Part shown: positions 10,010 to 19,613 of the stretch, piece by piece
Layout of the letters: the number at the start of each line of letters is the position of its first letter
How positions within the stretch are numbered: position 1 is the stretch's first letter
Assembly (NCBI GenBank): GCA_963749115.1
Contig: CAVVLP010000003.1
Coordinates: forward strand, 1 to 64,000
Direction: 5' to 3'
Source: SZUA-36 sp963749115
GTDB taxonomy: Bacteria > Pseudomonadota > Gammaproteobacteria > Xanthomonadales > SZUA-36
Length of the DNA: 64,000 bases
Program-made: the position numbers and the translations under genes
Notes under the pieces: model-generated
What the model saw: only the letters and a program-made list of their open reading frames with translations
The model's database searches: none
Told to the model about the DNA's origin: nothing

Positions 10010-10148
10010 GTGTTCCGGCTTCAATCAAGACGATAAGGATAATTGCTGCTTGCGCGTTCTTCGTCCTTGTTCTTCGCATACCGAATCGCGGGCAGTATGA
10101 AGCTTGTCATACCGACCTTGCCGGCCTTTGAGATCGGCAATCGACCGT

Positions 10149-13100
10149 TTATTCAAACCCATTGATAAAAATAGGCGGTTCAATCAGGTTGAAAGACTCG
10201 TCATAAACAAAAAAGCCAGTATTGCCATCCGCAGTTTCAACCACTACAACCAATCGATTATTGCGGCTAAGAAATATTCGCAGCACCTTGTCTGTAAAAG
10301 AGAGTTTCAATTCCCCTGTGTACGCTGGTGCCGGGTTCAGGCTAATTGCACTGTCTGTGGCGGTTATCAGGTTATCTCCTGACCAGAGTGCATCTATAAA
10401 TGTCGCCGGAACGTCATCTATATACTCCAGCGACGACGCATCATAAATACGCCCGGAGCCCAACACAACAACACTTCCATCAGGTTTGACTCTTATTGGA
10501 TAAACAATACCTTCACTGCTGTGGTAGGGACTGTCCTGATCGATGCCAATCGACCCATCTTCAAAAATTTGAGTTGATATCAGATCGTTCGGAGATGTGC
10601 CGTCACGAAAGTGATAGATGTTTTGGTTTGCTTCACTCCAAACACCCCTGGCAATGGGGTATCGATAGTCCACAACATCCACCACGTTGCCCGTGATGTC
10701 AAAGCTTCGGTGATTGTCCCAGTTGGTAATTCCTTCGCAGCTTACCAGGTAGTCATCTGCCGCAATCAGACCACAAACCTGACCTGCCGGTAGCTGGGCA
10801 AAGGCTATTTCGACCGGCGTATTCGCCGCCAAATTCAGTGAGTTGATTACCCCGTTTGAGTACTGTGTAAACAGTGCTTCATTCCTGGCCGAGTAAGTGA
10901 AATATGCTGGCGCACCTTCCAACGGCATAGTGCCCGCCCAGGTCTGACTCTTAATATCCCAGGTAAAAATACTTTGATGCTCACCGGACAGAAGATAAAT
11001 CACGTCATCAGCTGAAATGACCACGTCATCCGGGATAAACGATACGGTCGTTGGATCAATCCTGGGATCGTCTGCGCCACGCAAATCCAGCTCAATGACA
11101 TTGGAATACGCCGACTCCAGGTCTCCATTTACGGCCTTGATCCGGTATTGATAAATATTGCCTGTAACCACCGTGGCGTCCACAAATTCTGTTGTGCCCG
11201 AATTTTCAACCGTCAACCTTTGCCATTCTGATTCACCCTCGAGCTTACGTTCCAACACATACTGACTTTCTCCCTGGACATCCAGCCATTGCAGGTAGAC
11301 AGCTAGTGCTGAAAACTTTGTGATAGAGAGCTCTGTTGAATCCAGTGCGGGGGGAGGCACGACCTCAAATGAGGTATTGAACATATTGAGGCTCGGAATT
11401 CCATTGATGGATGTCACCAGTAATACCTGGTCAGTCATCACGTAGAAAGCAACGTATTTGCCCGGAACACTCAGCTCTAATGAATCAACTAAATACTGGT
11501 TCCATCGCTGTATATTGGTTCGATCTGTAATTAACACATTAAGATCTTCAACGGTAAATAACTGATTGGTTCCATCCCAGCCTGCAGCAAGGATATCGTT
11601 GGATAGAACGTCTATTGCTGAAAAGTTATCAGCGCTGTAAAGAAAGCCCGGAGCATCGATCAATACCTGGTTGTTTCTTGATATTGCAAGTGGCGTCAGA
11701 TCGTAGGGTCCGCCGCCAACGGTGGAGCCAAAAATGCCTGAGCCCAAGTATTCCTTATAGGTACCCTCTACATACAGCCGTCTTGTTTGAGCGACATAAA
11801 AGTGAAAATCGTCATAACAGCATTGCACAGGTGTGATCAACAAATTGCCGTCCTGATCATATATCCACTGATCCTCCCAGCTTCCGTTGTAAAGTAAAAG
11901 CAAATCGGTTTCGAGTGGAATCAACTTATTGATAGCCAGAGGTAAATTTACATAAGGCAACACATCCAGCCCGGTCGAAAAGAGATCAACCTGATAGACT
12001 TTTCGACTTGCGGAGTAGATATACAGGCGATTCAGTTCTGCACTGTACTCAATGATATCTGCGGGTTCTGGCAAGGGGATCGTATCAAGGTAAGACTGTG
12101 TAGTGGTATCCCAGCGAAACACACTTGCAAAACTCTTGCTCAATACGTAAACAATACCCGCATCATCCATTGTTGTTGAATCAATTTCGTATTCAAGTCC
12201 AACGGGATCAATGGGCTCTCCAGGGGGATCGGGTGTCAACGCTGATAGACCTACTATCTCAACAGCCACATTGGTTGGTGATTCCGCAGACTCGTAAAAT
12301 ACAAAGATGTTATCGCCGAATATCGACAAATTCTGTGACGGGTCAGACAATGAATAGCTACCCGTTTCCAGCAATGTGTTGGAAAACGAAACAAGCTCAT
12401 CTTCAATGAGCAAAATCGGAATGTCCGGGCCACTAAAATCAATGTCCGTTATATTGGTGGCGAAGGAATTGTTGTAGGACAGATCTGTTGTGTTATAGAC
12501 GGTACCGCTGCTATCGACGACCCTGTTTCCGTCGGGAAATACCCAGGTTTTTTCGGCGTTGGGATAGTCGCCATGATAGGGGCTGTCGCCACCCATGGTG
12601 ATAAATCCAGCGTCATCATAACTCGCATAGGTTATATCTGACGGACTGATTCCCCGTGAACGTCCAAACATCGTGTTTTTGGATGGTGCAATCGACGCAC
12701 CGTATAGTGAATCAATGTAATTTGCCCATTCACTGATCAGGGATTTTTGCGATTTATCGATAACCGATAATTGGGCATAACTCCCCTCGGTTCTGTTGGC
12801 AAATAATAAATTGCCATCCATTAACAAATCGATGACGTCATTTGCGGTATTGATGACGTGCATTTCGTTGCCGCCATTTTTGTCAAGCTGTTTGATCTCC
12901 CGCCCATAAGCAACATAAATAGACGTATCATCAATCCCAAAAGCCGTGGGGATTTTCGGGAGATTGATCGGAGACATCCACTCAGCATTGCTCATGTCAT
13001 AGCGCATGATCATCGCTGGTGATTTTCTCAGCAGATAGGCTATGTCCCCTTCAACCTCAAAATCTGTCCATACAGGGACGATTTGGGCAAAAGAACTCAG

Positions 13101-13184
13101 CGGTAAAAAAAATGAAAACAGCGCCAGCAAACCTGGAAAAACCAGTCGTTTCAGACCTGTCACAGAGTGGTTAATTATGTTCAT
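10149..13184 (-). CDS. Large exported beta-propeller protein with fibronectin type III domain and GFE C-terminus
   Basis: The 1011-residue product opens with a signal peptide (LLALFSFFLPLSSFAQ). It contains three related propeller-like modules of roughly 280 residues, at about 30-330, 330-610 and 700-1000. Each begins with a similar line: GDIAYLLRKSPAMIMRYD, AGIVYVLSKSFASVFRWD and DDVIYLLSGEHQSIFTWD. Between the second and third modules, at about 615-698, lies a fibronectin type III domain (VYLQWLDVQGESQYVLERK to YQYRIKAVNGDLESAYSN). The extreme C-terminus is PPIFINGFE, similar to the end of the CSLREA protein at 33220. No enzyme motif is visible; a surface or secreted binding role is an inference. 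It stands alone, with no operon partner. Confidence 0.7.
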   Translation of the reverse strand: MNIINHSVTGLKRLVFPGLLALFSFFLPLSSFAQIVPVWTDFEVEGDIAYLLRKSPAMIMRYDMSNAEWMSPINLPKIPTAFGIDDTSIYVAYGREIKQLDKNGGNEMHVINTANDVIDLLMDGNLLFANRTEGSYAQLSVIDKSQKSLISEWANYIDSLYGASIAPSKNTMFGRSRGISPSDITYASYDDAGFITMGGDSPYHGDYPNAEKTWVFPDGNRVVDSSGTVYNTTDLSYNNSFATNITDIDFSGPDIPILLIEDELVSFSNTLLETGSYSLSDPSQNLSIFGDNIFVFYESAESPTNVAVEIVGLSALTPDPPGEPIDPVGLEYEIDSTTMDDAGIVYVLSKSFASVFRWDTTTQSYLDTIPLPEPADIIEYSAELNRLYIYSASRKVYQVDLFSTGLDVLPYVNLPLAINKLIPLETDLLLLYNGSWEDQWIYDQDGNLLITPVQCCYDDFHFYVAQTRRLYVEGTYKEYLGSGIFGSTVGGGPYDLTPLAISRNNQVLIDAPGFLYSADNFSAIDVLSNDILAAGWDGTNQLFTVEDLNVLITDRTNIQRWNQYLVDSLELSVPGKYVAFYVMTDQVLLVTSINGIPSLNMFNTSFEVVPPPALDSTELSITKFSALAVYLQWLDVQGESQYVLERKLEGESEWQRLTVENSGTTEFVDATVVTGNIYQYRIKAVNGDLESAYSNVIELDLRGADDPRIDPTTVSFIPDDVVISADDVIYLLSGEHQSIFTWDIKSQTWAGTMPLEGAPAYFTYSARNEALFTQYSNGVINSLNLAANTPVEIAFAQLPAGQVCGLIAADDYLVSCEGITNWDNHRSFDITGNVVDVVDYRYPIARGVWSEANQNIYHFRDGTSPNDLISTQIFEDGSIGIDQDSPYHSSEGIVYPIRVKPDGSVVVLGSGRIYDASSLEYIDDVPATFIDALWSGDNLITATDSAISLNPAPAYTGELKLSFTDKVLRIFLSRNNRLVVVVETADGNTGFFVYDESFNLIEPPIFINGFE

Positions 13185-13484
13185 GTCAAAGCCCCAAAAT
13201 CAGTGACATCAATTAAAAGAAGAAACTAGCACAATCCGAGATTCCCCCATCTCGTCGGTTATCCTACCATGCACAGCGTATTTTTACCCTGTTGGCCATG
13301 AAGAGATTGCTCTAAAATAACTCCATGCCACAACGCAAAAACCGCTGAACGCCGGGATCTTGCCCTTGAGGGCGGCGACATGGGTCGCAGCGTGAACTCC
13401 GTGAAGGGGGACAGGCAAAAAAGGCGTGGGGACAAAAAGTGTGAACCGCCACTTTTAAAGTCAGCTAAATAACCCCATCTGCAT
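13185..13484. other. Intergenic region between propeller protein and ABC exporter
   Basis: No gene is visible in these 300 bases. A small hairpin (CGAGAT at 13237-13242 pairing with ATCTCG at 13249-13254) lies near the start. Near 13407-13445 two GGGGACA-type words are followed by A-rich stretches, which resemble the degenerate intergenic words often found with REP-associated transposases. No transposase is present. Confidence 0.4.
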
Positions 13485-15263
13485 ATGATGGCTGAAAAGA
13501 ATTCTACCGAGCGCCCCAAGGGAAGTTCGCTCAAACCGTTACGGACGCTGGTTCCGTTTATCCTCGCTTATCGAGGCACGCTTATTGCCGCATTAGTTTC
13601 ATTGCTGGTGGCATCAGCGGCCTTGCTGGCTTTACCGGTAGCGTTGCGGTACCTGATCGATAATGGTTTTGCCGCCAATGACGTGGGTACGATCAACCGC
13701 TATTTTGGCTGGTTTTTTGCAGCAGCAGCGGCCTTCGGTGGTTTTGCCGCATTGCGTTATTACCTGGTTTCCTGGCTGGGTGAGCGGGTGGTGGCTGATA
13801 TCCGCACCGAGGTTTATGACCGGGTTGTGCGTATGGACCCGACTTTCTTTGAAACCACACGCACCGGTGAGGTGCTGTCACGTTTGACCACCGATACGAC
13901 GCTCGTACAAAGTGTTTCGGGTGTCAGTCTTTCAATTGCCCTGCGCACCACGGTCAACCTGCTGGGTGGGCTGGTGATGCTGGCTTTGACCAGTGTGCAG
14001 TTAACGATCTATATCATGATGGGTATTCCGATCGTTATTGTTCCGATGATCATTGTCGGGCGCCGCATCAGGCGTCAGTCCAGAACCACGCAGGACCGGG
14101 TCGCCGATACCAGTGGCCTGGCAGATGAGACACTGAATGCCATTCAGACGGTGCAGGCCTTTACGTTGGAGCCTTTGCAGAGTGAGCGCTACAGCAAGGC
14201 GGTGGTGGAGAGCTTTAAAGCGGCTATCAAGCGGGTTCGAACCCGCGCTTTCCTGACGGCACTCGGCATCACCATGGTGTTTGGCGCAATCACCATAATC
14301 CTTTGGACAGGTTCACGGGCGGTTCTGGCAGGTTCGATGAGTGGTGGTGAACTGGCACAGTTTTTAATGTACTCGATATTTGTGGGTTCTTCAGCGGCCG
14401 GCCTGAGTGAAGTTTGGGGAGAGATACAACGCGGTGCCGGTGCCATGGAGCGCCTTTCGGAGTTGCTTGTAGCTACACCAGCCATCCGGGCACCGGAGAA
14501 CCCTGCCGTATTACCCGGTCGAGCCAGTGGTTCTATTTCGTTCAAGAACCTGACCTTCAACTACCCCTCGAGACCGGATACGCCTGCACTCGAAGATTTT
14601 TCGCTGGATATAAAACCGGGCGAAACGGTTGCTTTTGTCGGCCCGTCGGGTGCTGGTAAAAGCACCAGTTTTCAGATGTTGCTACGGTTTTATGACCCGC
14701 AAGCCGGTCATATCGAAGTGGACGGTATAGATATAGCGCAGCTTTCGCCAACCGCTTTACGGCAGCAGATCGGACTGGTGCCACAGGAAACGGTGCTGTT
14801 TGGTGACAGCGCCCGTGAAAATATTCGCTACGGTAAACCTGGCGCTGATGATTTTGCAGTTGAACAGGCTGCTGTGGCGGCGGCGGCCGATGAGTTTATC
14901 AATGCATTACCGGATGGTTTTGAAACATTCCTCGGTGAACGTGGCACGCGTTTGTCCGGTGGTCAGCGTCAGCGGGTTGCAATCGCACGGGCGATTCTGA
15001 AAGACCCGCCCATCCTGTTGCTGGATGAGGCCACCAGTTCACTGGATGCTGAAAGTGAGCGGCTGGTGCAGATGGCGCTGGAAGGCTTGATGAAGAATCG
15101 TACCACGCTGGTCATTGCGCACCGGTTGGCGACTGTTAAGAAGGTGGATCGTATCGTGGTGATGGACGCCGGCCGTATTGTCGCCATCGGAAACCATGAT
15201 GAGTTAATGCAAAGCAGCGAGTTATACGCCAAGTTGGCAAACCTGCAATTCGGTGAGGCCTGA
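13485..15263 (+). CDS. ABC-type exporter, fused transmembrane and ATPase domains (MsbA/BmrA-like)
   Basis: This 592-residue half-transporter of the type IV exporter fold works as a homodimer that moves lipids, peptides or drugs outward. Residues 1-310 hold six membrane segments with the cytoplasmic loop motif DPTFFETTRTGEVLSRLTTDT. The ATPase domain follows with Walker A GPSGAGKST, the Q-loop VPQETVLFG, signature LSGGQRQR, Walker B ILLLDEATSSLD and the switch histidine in VIAHRL. All catalytic residues are present. The start is the first of two adjacent ATG codons. It has no accessory gene next to it. The substrate is unknown; similarity to MsbA does not prove lipid A transport, since closely related exporters have other cargo. 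Confidence 0.9.
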   Translation: MMAEKNSTERPKGSSLKPLRTLVPFILAYRGTLIAALVSLLVASAALLALPVALRYLIDNGFAANDVGTINRYFGWFFAAAAAFGGFAALRYYLVSWLGERVVADIRTEVYDRVVRMDPTFFETTRTGEVLSRLTTDTTLVQSVSGVSLSIALRTTVNLLGGLVMLALTSVQLTIYIMMGIPIVIVPMIIVGRRIRRQSRTTQDRVADTSGLADETLNAIQTVQAFTLEPLQSERYSKAVVESFKAAIKRVRTRAFLTALGITMVFGAITIILWTGSRAVLAGSMSGGELAQFLMYSIFVGSSAAGLSEVWGEIQRGAGAMERLSELLVATPAIRAPENPAVLPGRASGSISFKNLTFNYPSRPDTPALEDFSLDIKPGETVAFVGPSGAGKSTSFQMLLRFYDPQAGHIEVDGIDIAQLSPTALRQQIGLVPQETVLFGDSARENIRYGKPGADDFAVEQAAVAAAADEFINALPDGFETFLGERGTRLSGGQRQRVAIARAILKDPPILLLDEATSSLDAESERLVQMALEGLMKNRTTLVIAHRLATVKKVDRIVVMDAGRIVAIGNHDELMQSSELYAKLANLQFGEA

Positions 15264-15340
15264 CAGTAGATTCCAGCAACGATGTATACACCAGTGCGTG
15301 GCGGCCCTCCCGAAACAGAGAGTTCTGAAGAAACCGAGAG

Positions 15341-15554
15341 GACCCGGCAGACGGTTGCGGCCTGTGCTCTCTGACCAGCGGTCCCGGATCAAGATCCGGG
15401 ACTGCCCTCGCAGCCAGCCGGATCTTAACGGGACCGGCCTCACAGTACTTCCTGTACTGGTCGGCCTCGATCGGGCATCCCGCCCGATCGCCCCTAATCC
15501 GTCCGGCTACTCGGCGCTTCAAAGTTCGCACAGGCCGCAACCGTCCGCCGTGTC
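15341..15554. repeat. Structured intergenic module A closed by a 26-bp inverted repeat
   Basis: The left arm 15341-15366 and right arm 15529-15554 are reverse complements at 24 of 26 positions. Inside are three more hairpins: GTCCCGGATC pairing with GATCCGGGAC near 15381-15402, CAGTAC pairing with GTACTG near 15452-15468, and GATCGGGC pairing with GCCCGATC near 15468-15489. No protein can be supported here. It could be a mobile palindromic element or a structured RNA. One of the two arm mismatches becomes a G-U pair only if the minus strand is transcribed, so the strand is undecided. Confidence 0.55.
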
Positions 15555-15589
15555 TGAATCAGGGTGCACGCCCTTCAGCTGAAGAGCTT

Positions 15590-15825
15590 AACGGGTCGGG
15601 TGGTGTTTACTGCCCATTTATCCGCCGAAGACAGGGTTGCGCCCGGGGCGCTTTTCAGGAAGAAAAGCGAGAGCCGAAGGTGCATGGACAAGGTGAGACC
15701 GGAAACCGGTCGAGAGGGTAGCCTGGGCTATGCACCTCCGGCGCGGTCCCGATCAGGCGGAATCCTGGCTGAGGGAAGCCCGCAGGGCCGGATTGGCATG
15801 GGCAGTAAACACCACCCGGCCTGTT
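15590..15825 (+). ncRNA. Candidate structured RNA, module B, closed by a 28-bp stem
   Basis: Bases 15590-15617 pair with 15798-15825 over all 28 positions: 26 Watson-Crick pairs plus two positions that form G-U pairs on the plus strand and would be mismatches on the minus strand. Inside the stem further helices nest cleanly: TCCGCC at 15621-15626 with GGCGGA at 15756-15761, CGCTTTTC at 15649-15656 with GAAAAGCG at 15662-15669, AGGTGCAT at 15679-15686 with ATGCACCT at 15730-15737, GACCGG at 15697-15702 with CCGGTC at 15706-15711, and AATCC at 15761-15765 with GGATT at 15790-15794. This is a multibranched fold of about 236 nt. It lacks the conserved words of RNase P RNA, tmRNA, 6S and SRP RNA. 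It ends 170 bases before the KAP gene. Function unknown. Confidence 0.5.
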
Positions 15826-15995
15826 GAGCGCACGACCTGTAACGAAGCCATCAAAATGTATAAAACGTTATTGGAATTCGCGCCCTTACTCACGTATTTC
15901 ACACCTATCCCGGATGATGGCGCTGGCAAGGTCTGCAAAATTGTTCATTCGCGTTACACTATGCCTAACAATCTATAACGCATGGGGACAACGAC

Positions 15996-17802
15996 ATGAG
16001 CGACGTCACATTACGTGAAGCACCACTCAGGTTTACTTCAAACCTCGATGAGGGCGATGAAGCGCGTAAAACCGATACATTGAATCTGCTTCCCTATGCG
16101 GAAGCCATGCGCGATTTTATTCACGATTGTGAAACGCCTTTAAGTATTGGTATCCAGGGTGAATGGGGTATCGGCCGCACCAGCCTGATGAACATGTTGC
16201 GTGGTAGCGGGGATGGTCAACAATCGGGTCTGCTGGATTCGAGTAGGTGCAAGACCATCGGCCTGGATAGCTGGCCCTATGCGCAATTTGATCAAAATGA
16301 CAACATGGCCGTGGCCTGTCTCTATGCCCTGACCCAGGAGCTCGGGCAAGTGCTGGAGCAAGTAGCCAGGCGTCGATGCGGCGGAATTGAAGGTGCGGCT
16401 TGAGGCTGCGAATCACAGGCTCGTCACCGTCATGCAACAGATCAGGCAACTGGCACAAGGCAATAGCGGCACTTCTGAAAACGAAAATTCCTATGTTGAT
16501 ATTTCCGGCCAGATGCTGATATTCAAAACGGAGTTTGAACATCTCGTATCACTTTGGACCCAAACTGGTCATGGCCGCCGTGTGGTCATTTTTGTTGACG
16601 ACCTGGACCGGATACGCCCGGCCATGGCACTGGAGTTACTCGAGGCTATCAAGAATTTCATTGACGTACCGGGTTGTGTGTTTGTCATGACGCTGGATTA
16701 TGAAGTGGTGCAGCGGGGTATGATTGAAAAGCTCGGCCGGGATTTGCAAAAAACCAGTGGCAAGGCCTTTTTCGACAAAATGATCCAGTTGCCCTTTGTC
16801 GTACCTACCACCTCGTACGAACTGGATGAATACATCATCGACCTGCTGGACAAGGCCGGTCTACCCTGTTTTGACAAAGACAGCTGTGATCCCGCGAGCC
16901 GGCAGTTTTTCCTTGATATCACCCGCTTCACGGTCGGGCGCAACCCGCGCGGAATCAAACGGGTGGTTAACTATGTGAACCTGCTTGAGCGTATTCATAG
17001 CCACAATGCCGGGCGCGAAACCACGGACGGGGAATGCAAAATCCTGTTTGCGCTGGTGAGCATGCAGATTGCCTGGCCGGAGTTGTTTCAGTATTTTATT
17101 CGCGATACATCTGTGGGTTCGGTCACCAGTTTGCAAAGCTGGAATTTTCTGGAAACCTTACCCGAAGCGAGCAGCCTGTTTGAACGGTCGCCCGATAAAG
17201 ACCTGGTCAAGAACGCCATTTCAGCCTATTTCGACACACTTTTCAGCCTGCTGGACGACAATGATGACGGTCAGATCGACAGCAAGGAATTGGGCCCGGT
17301 CATGAGAGTCATGGAACTGGCAAAAATGACCAATATAGAATCCCGCGAACGACCACGTGCATGGATCGTACGCCGGATACATGAAAATAACGTCGATTCC
17401 AGCCCGTTGATTGTTACCTTCCTCGAAAATGTGTTTATGAAATCGATCTGGTACCTGGGTACCGAGATAAGGTATCACCGGGCCGGGTCCCGTTATGTAA
17501 CCCTGGTTCATAACCGGCGCCAGATTGGCACCATCGTCAGTTTGAAATCACAGCCATTTGTGTTTCGCCTGGCGATGTCACCTGAGCGTGTGATGAGTGG
17601 TCTGAAGGATTACTGGACGAGCAAAAAAACCGTGAAAAAGGAAGCCATTGTCCTGGTGCGAAATACCTTTGGGACCGAAGCCTCGTTAACCGGTTATGGT
17701 GATACGCTGGTGGATTACAGCAAGATGACCTACATGGCGAGCAAGGATGCCATCAAGCTCTTAAACGCCTTGTACCAGATCGTCACCGACGGCAACAGCT
17801 GA
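15996..17802 (+). CDS. KAP-family P-loop NTPase with EF-hand-like loop (frameshifted)
   Basis: KAP NTPases (Kidins220/PifA family) are STAND-like P-loop proteins; PifA of the F plasmid is involved in phage exclusion. Here the Walker A region reads GIQGEWGIGRTSLMNML at about residues 52-68, with arginine where the family has the catalytic lysine. Walker B is VVIFVDDLDR near 16580-16610, followed by ALELLEAIKNFIDVPGCVFVMTLD, typical of KAP. The frame breaks near 16364 by one extra base, between LGQVLEQV and PGVDAAELKVRLEAAN. A perfect 12-residue EF-hand calcium loop, DDNDDGQIDSKE, lies at 17254-17289. I see no transmembrane segment, unlike many KAP proteins. The C-terminal 140 residues are unlike anything I can name. 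The structured RNA candidate lies directly upstream. Confidence 0.8.
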
Positions 17803-17900
17803 ACAAACTATCCTGCAGCAGGACAACAATCAAGCCGGTTGCAATCCAGCGTGGCATCAGGGTATTCACTGTGGCAAATGGTGTGACTAAGCGGCGTTAA

Positions 17901-18827
17901 TCATTGACGACTGATGTATGATTTTTCCAATCTTGCAGGAACAGGAACCTGGCAGATATCCAGTACCTTGGGTGGTTTGTGATGGAAAAATTTTTGCTTG
18001 CGGTTGCGACGATCCTTGAGCATTTTCTTGAAACCGGCGCTGTTGGTATCAGCCACGTATATATCCGGACGCTGGTCCGGATCGAGCGAGGATGCCAGGC
18101 GCATGCGCTTGATCCAGCTGCGATCGAGGTCTTCTTCAATGATGCCGTTTTCAAGTGCCGGACCGCGTTTGATGCGCTGGACCACATCCATACCCCATAC
18201 CACGCGGCCAAATACCGTCAGGTTGCGATCCAGGTAACGCGGTGACTGGCCGATGACGATATAAAAATCGGTATTACCGCTATCGGGGTCGTTGTTGCGT
18301 GCCATGGCGACGGTGCCGGGACAATGGGTCAGCCATGCTTTGCCAGCTTTTTTCTCATCACGTGCAGCAGGAAAACCATCGATGAAACCGGTGTAGGCGG
18401 CAAACATGTCGTCTTTTTGAACAGGTGTCCATGACATCGGCACCCAGTTCTTTGCTTCTTCCTTATCTGCAGGTTTAAGCGGCCAGTCAATTTCGAATTC
18501 CGCTTTCAGTGGTTTCGCAGCCGGGTTTTCATCGATGTCACTTTCGTCCCCACCCTGGGCGACAAAGCCATCAATGACCCGGTAAAAACTCGTTCCCCGG
18601 TAGAACTGGTCTTCCAGTAGTTGCTTGAAATGTTTGACTGTTTTCGGGGCAAAAACCGGATTCAGCTGGATGACAACCAGGCCTTCTTGCATCTCCAGGT
18701 AGACCGTGTTGTCGGGATCCAGCGCATTCCAGATCAGGTTATCCTGTGCAAAGCCCGAAACCGGGATGGCCATCAAGCCAACCATCAGAATCCGGCGCAG
18801 GCCGGGAAAGGTGATAGAGTTGAACAT
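17901..18827 (-). CDS. Exported cyclophilin-type peptidyl-prolyl cis-trans isomerase
   Basis: The product is a periplasmic or secreted PPIase of about 308 residues. A signal peptide (ILMVGLMAIPVSGFAQ) precedes a cyclophilin domain: VYLEMQEGLVVIQLNPVFAPKTVKHFKQLL, FYRGTSFYRVIDGFVAQGGDE, GTVAMARNNDPDSGNTDFYIVIG and LTVFGRVVWGMDVVQRI. Between FVAQGGD and GTVAMAR there is an insertion of about 75 residues that ordinary PpiA lacks, and a basic C-terminal tail of about 60 residues follows the domain. The start at 18827 gives a normal signal peptide; an ATG 24 bases upstream is also in frame. It is the second exported cyclophilin in the window and is not closely similar to the one at 1875-2991 outside the core motifs. 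Confidence 0.85.
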   Translation of the reverse strand: MFNSITFPGLRRILMVGLMAIPVSGFAQDNLIWNALDPDNTVYLEMQEGLVVIQLNPVFAPKTVKHFKQLLEDQFYRGTSFYRVIDGFVAQGGDESDIDENPAAKPLKAEFEIDWPLKPADKEEAKNWVPMSWTPVQKDDMFAAYTGFIDGFPAARDEKKAGKAWLTHCPGTVAMARNNDPDSGNTDFYIVIGQSPRYLDRNLTVFGRVVWGMDVVQRIKRGPALENGIIEEDLDRSWIKRMRLASSLDPDQRPDIYVADTNSAGFKKMLKDRRNRKQKFFHHKPPKVLDICQVPVPARLEKSYISRQ

Positions 18828-18969
18828 AGTGTCACCGGTATCCAAATGCATACCGGTAATATTCTAATTGAAATACCTCGAGGAACCTCTGATTTATTCT
18901 GAATGCAAGATAATGGTGCATGAATAGCCCAAAGATTCCTTATACCCGCATATAACGGGTAGATCAAAA

Positions 18970-19335
18970 TCAGGGCATTTGAATCTTGTTATTCTCTCTA
19001 CCGGGAACAACGATGGAAGATGCCTGCTGGCGCTGCATTTCCTTCAACTCTTCCATGGTGCGCTCTACCGCCACCTTGGCTGCATCGCCAAATCCCGCGA
19101 CTGCACCTTGAAGCGTCTCGGCCTCAATCTCGAATGACAGTGGTAAAGCACCACCCGGTGTCATTATTTGCGTAGAACCGACAAACTGCACCGGCCGACT
19201 GGCGTCCTGCTCGCCGTCAATTGTCACCGGGATCATTTTGCGGATCGAGCCGATACGACTGTCGGTGTAGACTTCTTCACGGCTTAGTGCGTTGGCATCC
19301 ATCGTGATGTCTGGGCTGTTATCCATTTGACTCAT
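18970..19335 (-). CDS. Small conserved-looking protein of unknown function
   Basis: A 121-residue, probably cytoplasmic protein without signal peptide or membrane segment. The middle part (IRKMIPVTIDGEQDASRPVQFVGSTQIMTPGGALPLSFEIEA) looks like beta strands, and the end (EALQ-like helix through MEELKEMQRQQASSI) is a charged helix. The start at 19335 (MSQMDNSPDI) is chosen over an ATG at 19392 because the upstream 19 residues are rich in unusual residues and overlap a repeat-like GGGGTCAG word. I do not recognise the family. It stands between the cyclophilin gene and the VOC gene, with no clear operon. Confidence 0.55.
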   Translation of the reverse strand: MSQMDNSPDITMDANALSREEVYTDSRIGSIRKMIPVTIDGEQDASRPVQFVGSTQIMTPGGALPLSFEIEAETLQGAVAGFGDAAKVAVERTMEELKEMQRQQASSIVVPGRENNKIQMP

Positions 19336-19613
19336 AGTATTTTTCCTGTGTTTGCAAAATAAGGAAGTGGGGTCAGTGGGCCAAAAAGGCAACTGGTGTG
19401 GTATGGCTTGATGTTAGATCTCGTGGTCAAACTATCATCATTAAGGATGGGTGACGAAAATACTCCCGGCAAGACATGGAATTGAACAGGGCTAATTTAC
19501 CTACAGAATAAGTGACCTATTCGGTGGCGCTACGCTAACTTCCATGATCCCGTTTGTGTCCATGCTATATTATTGAGTATTAACACAGATGTTTTTAGCG
19601 GGAGCAACAGCGA

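Noticed and set aside
8825..10024. A 399-codon open frame on the minus strand
   Set aside because: It is antisense to the acyl-CoA ligase, whose motifs are intact on the plus strand; the protein has no recognisable pattern.
14231..14246. GCGGGTTCGAACCCGC, resembling a tRNA T-arm
   Set aside because: It lies inside the ABC exporter coding sequence and no acceptor, D or anticodon arms surround it.
15264..15995. RNase P RNA, tmRNA or retron RNA
   Set aside because: None of the conserved words of RNase P RNA or tmRNA are present on either strand, and no reverse transcriptase is nearby.
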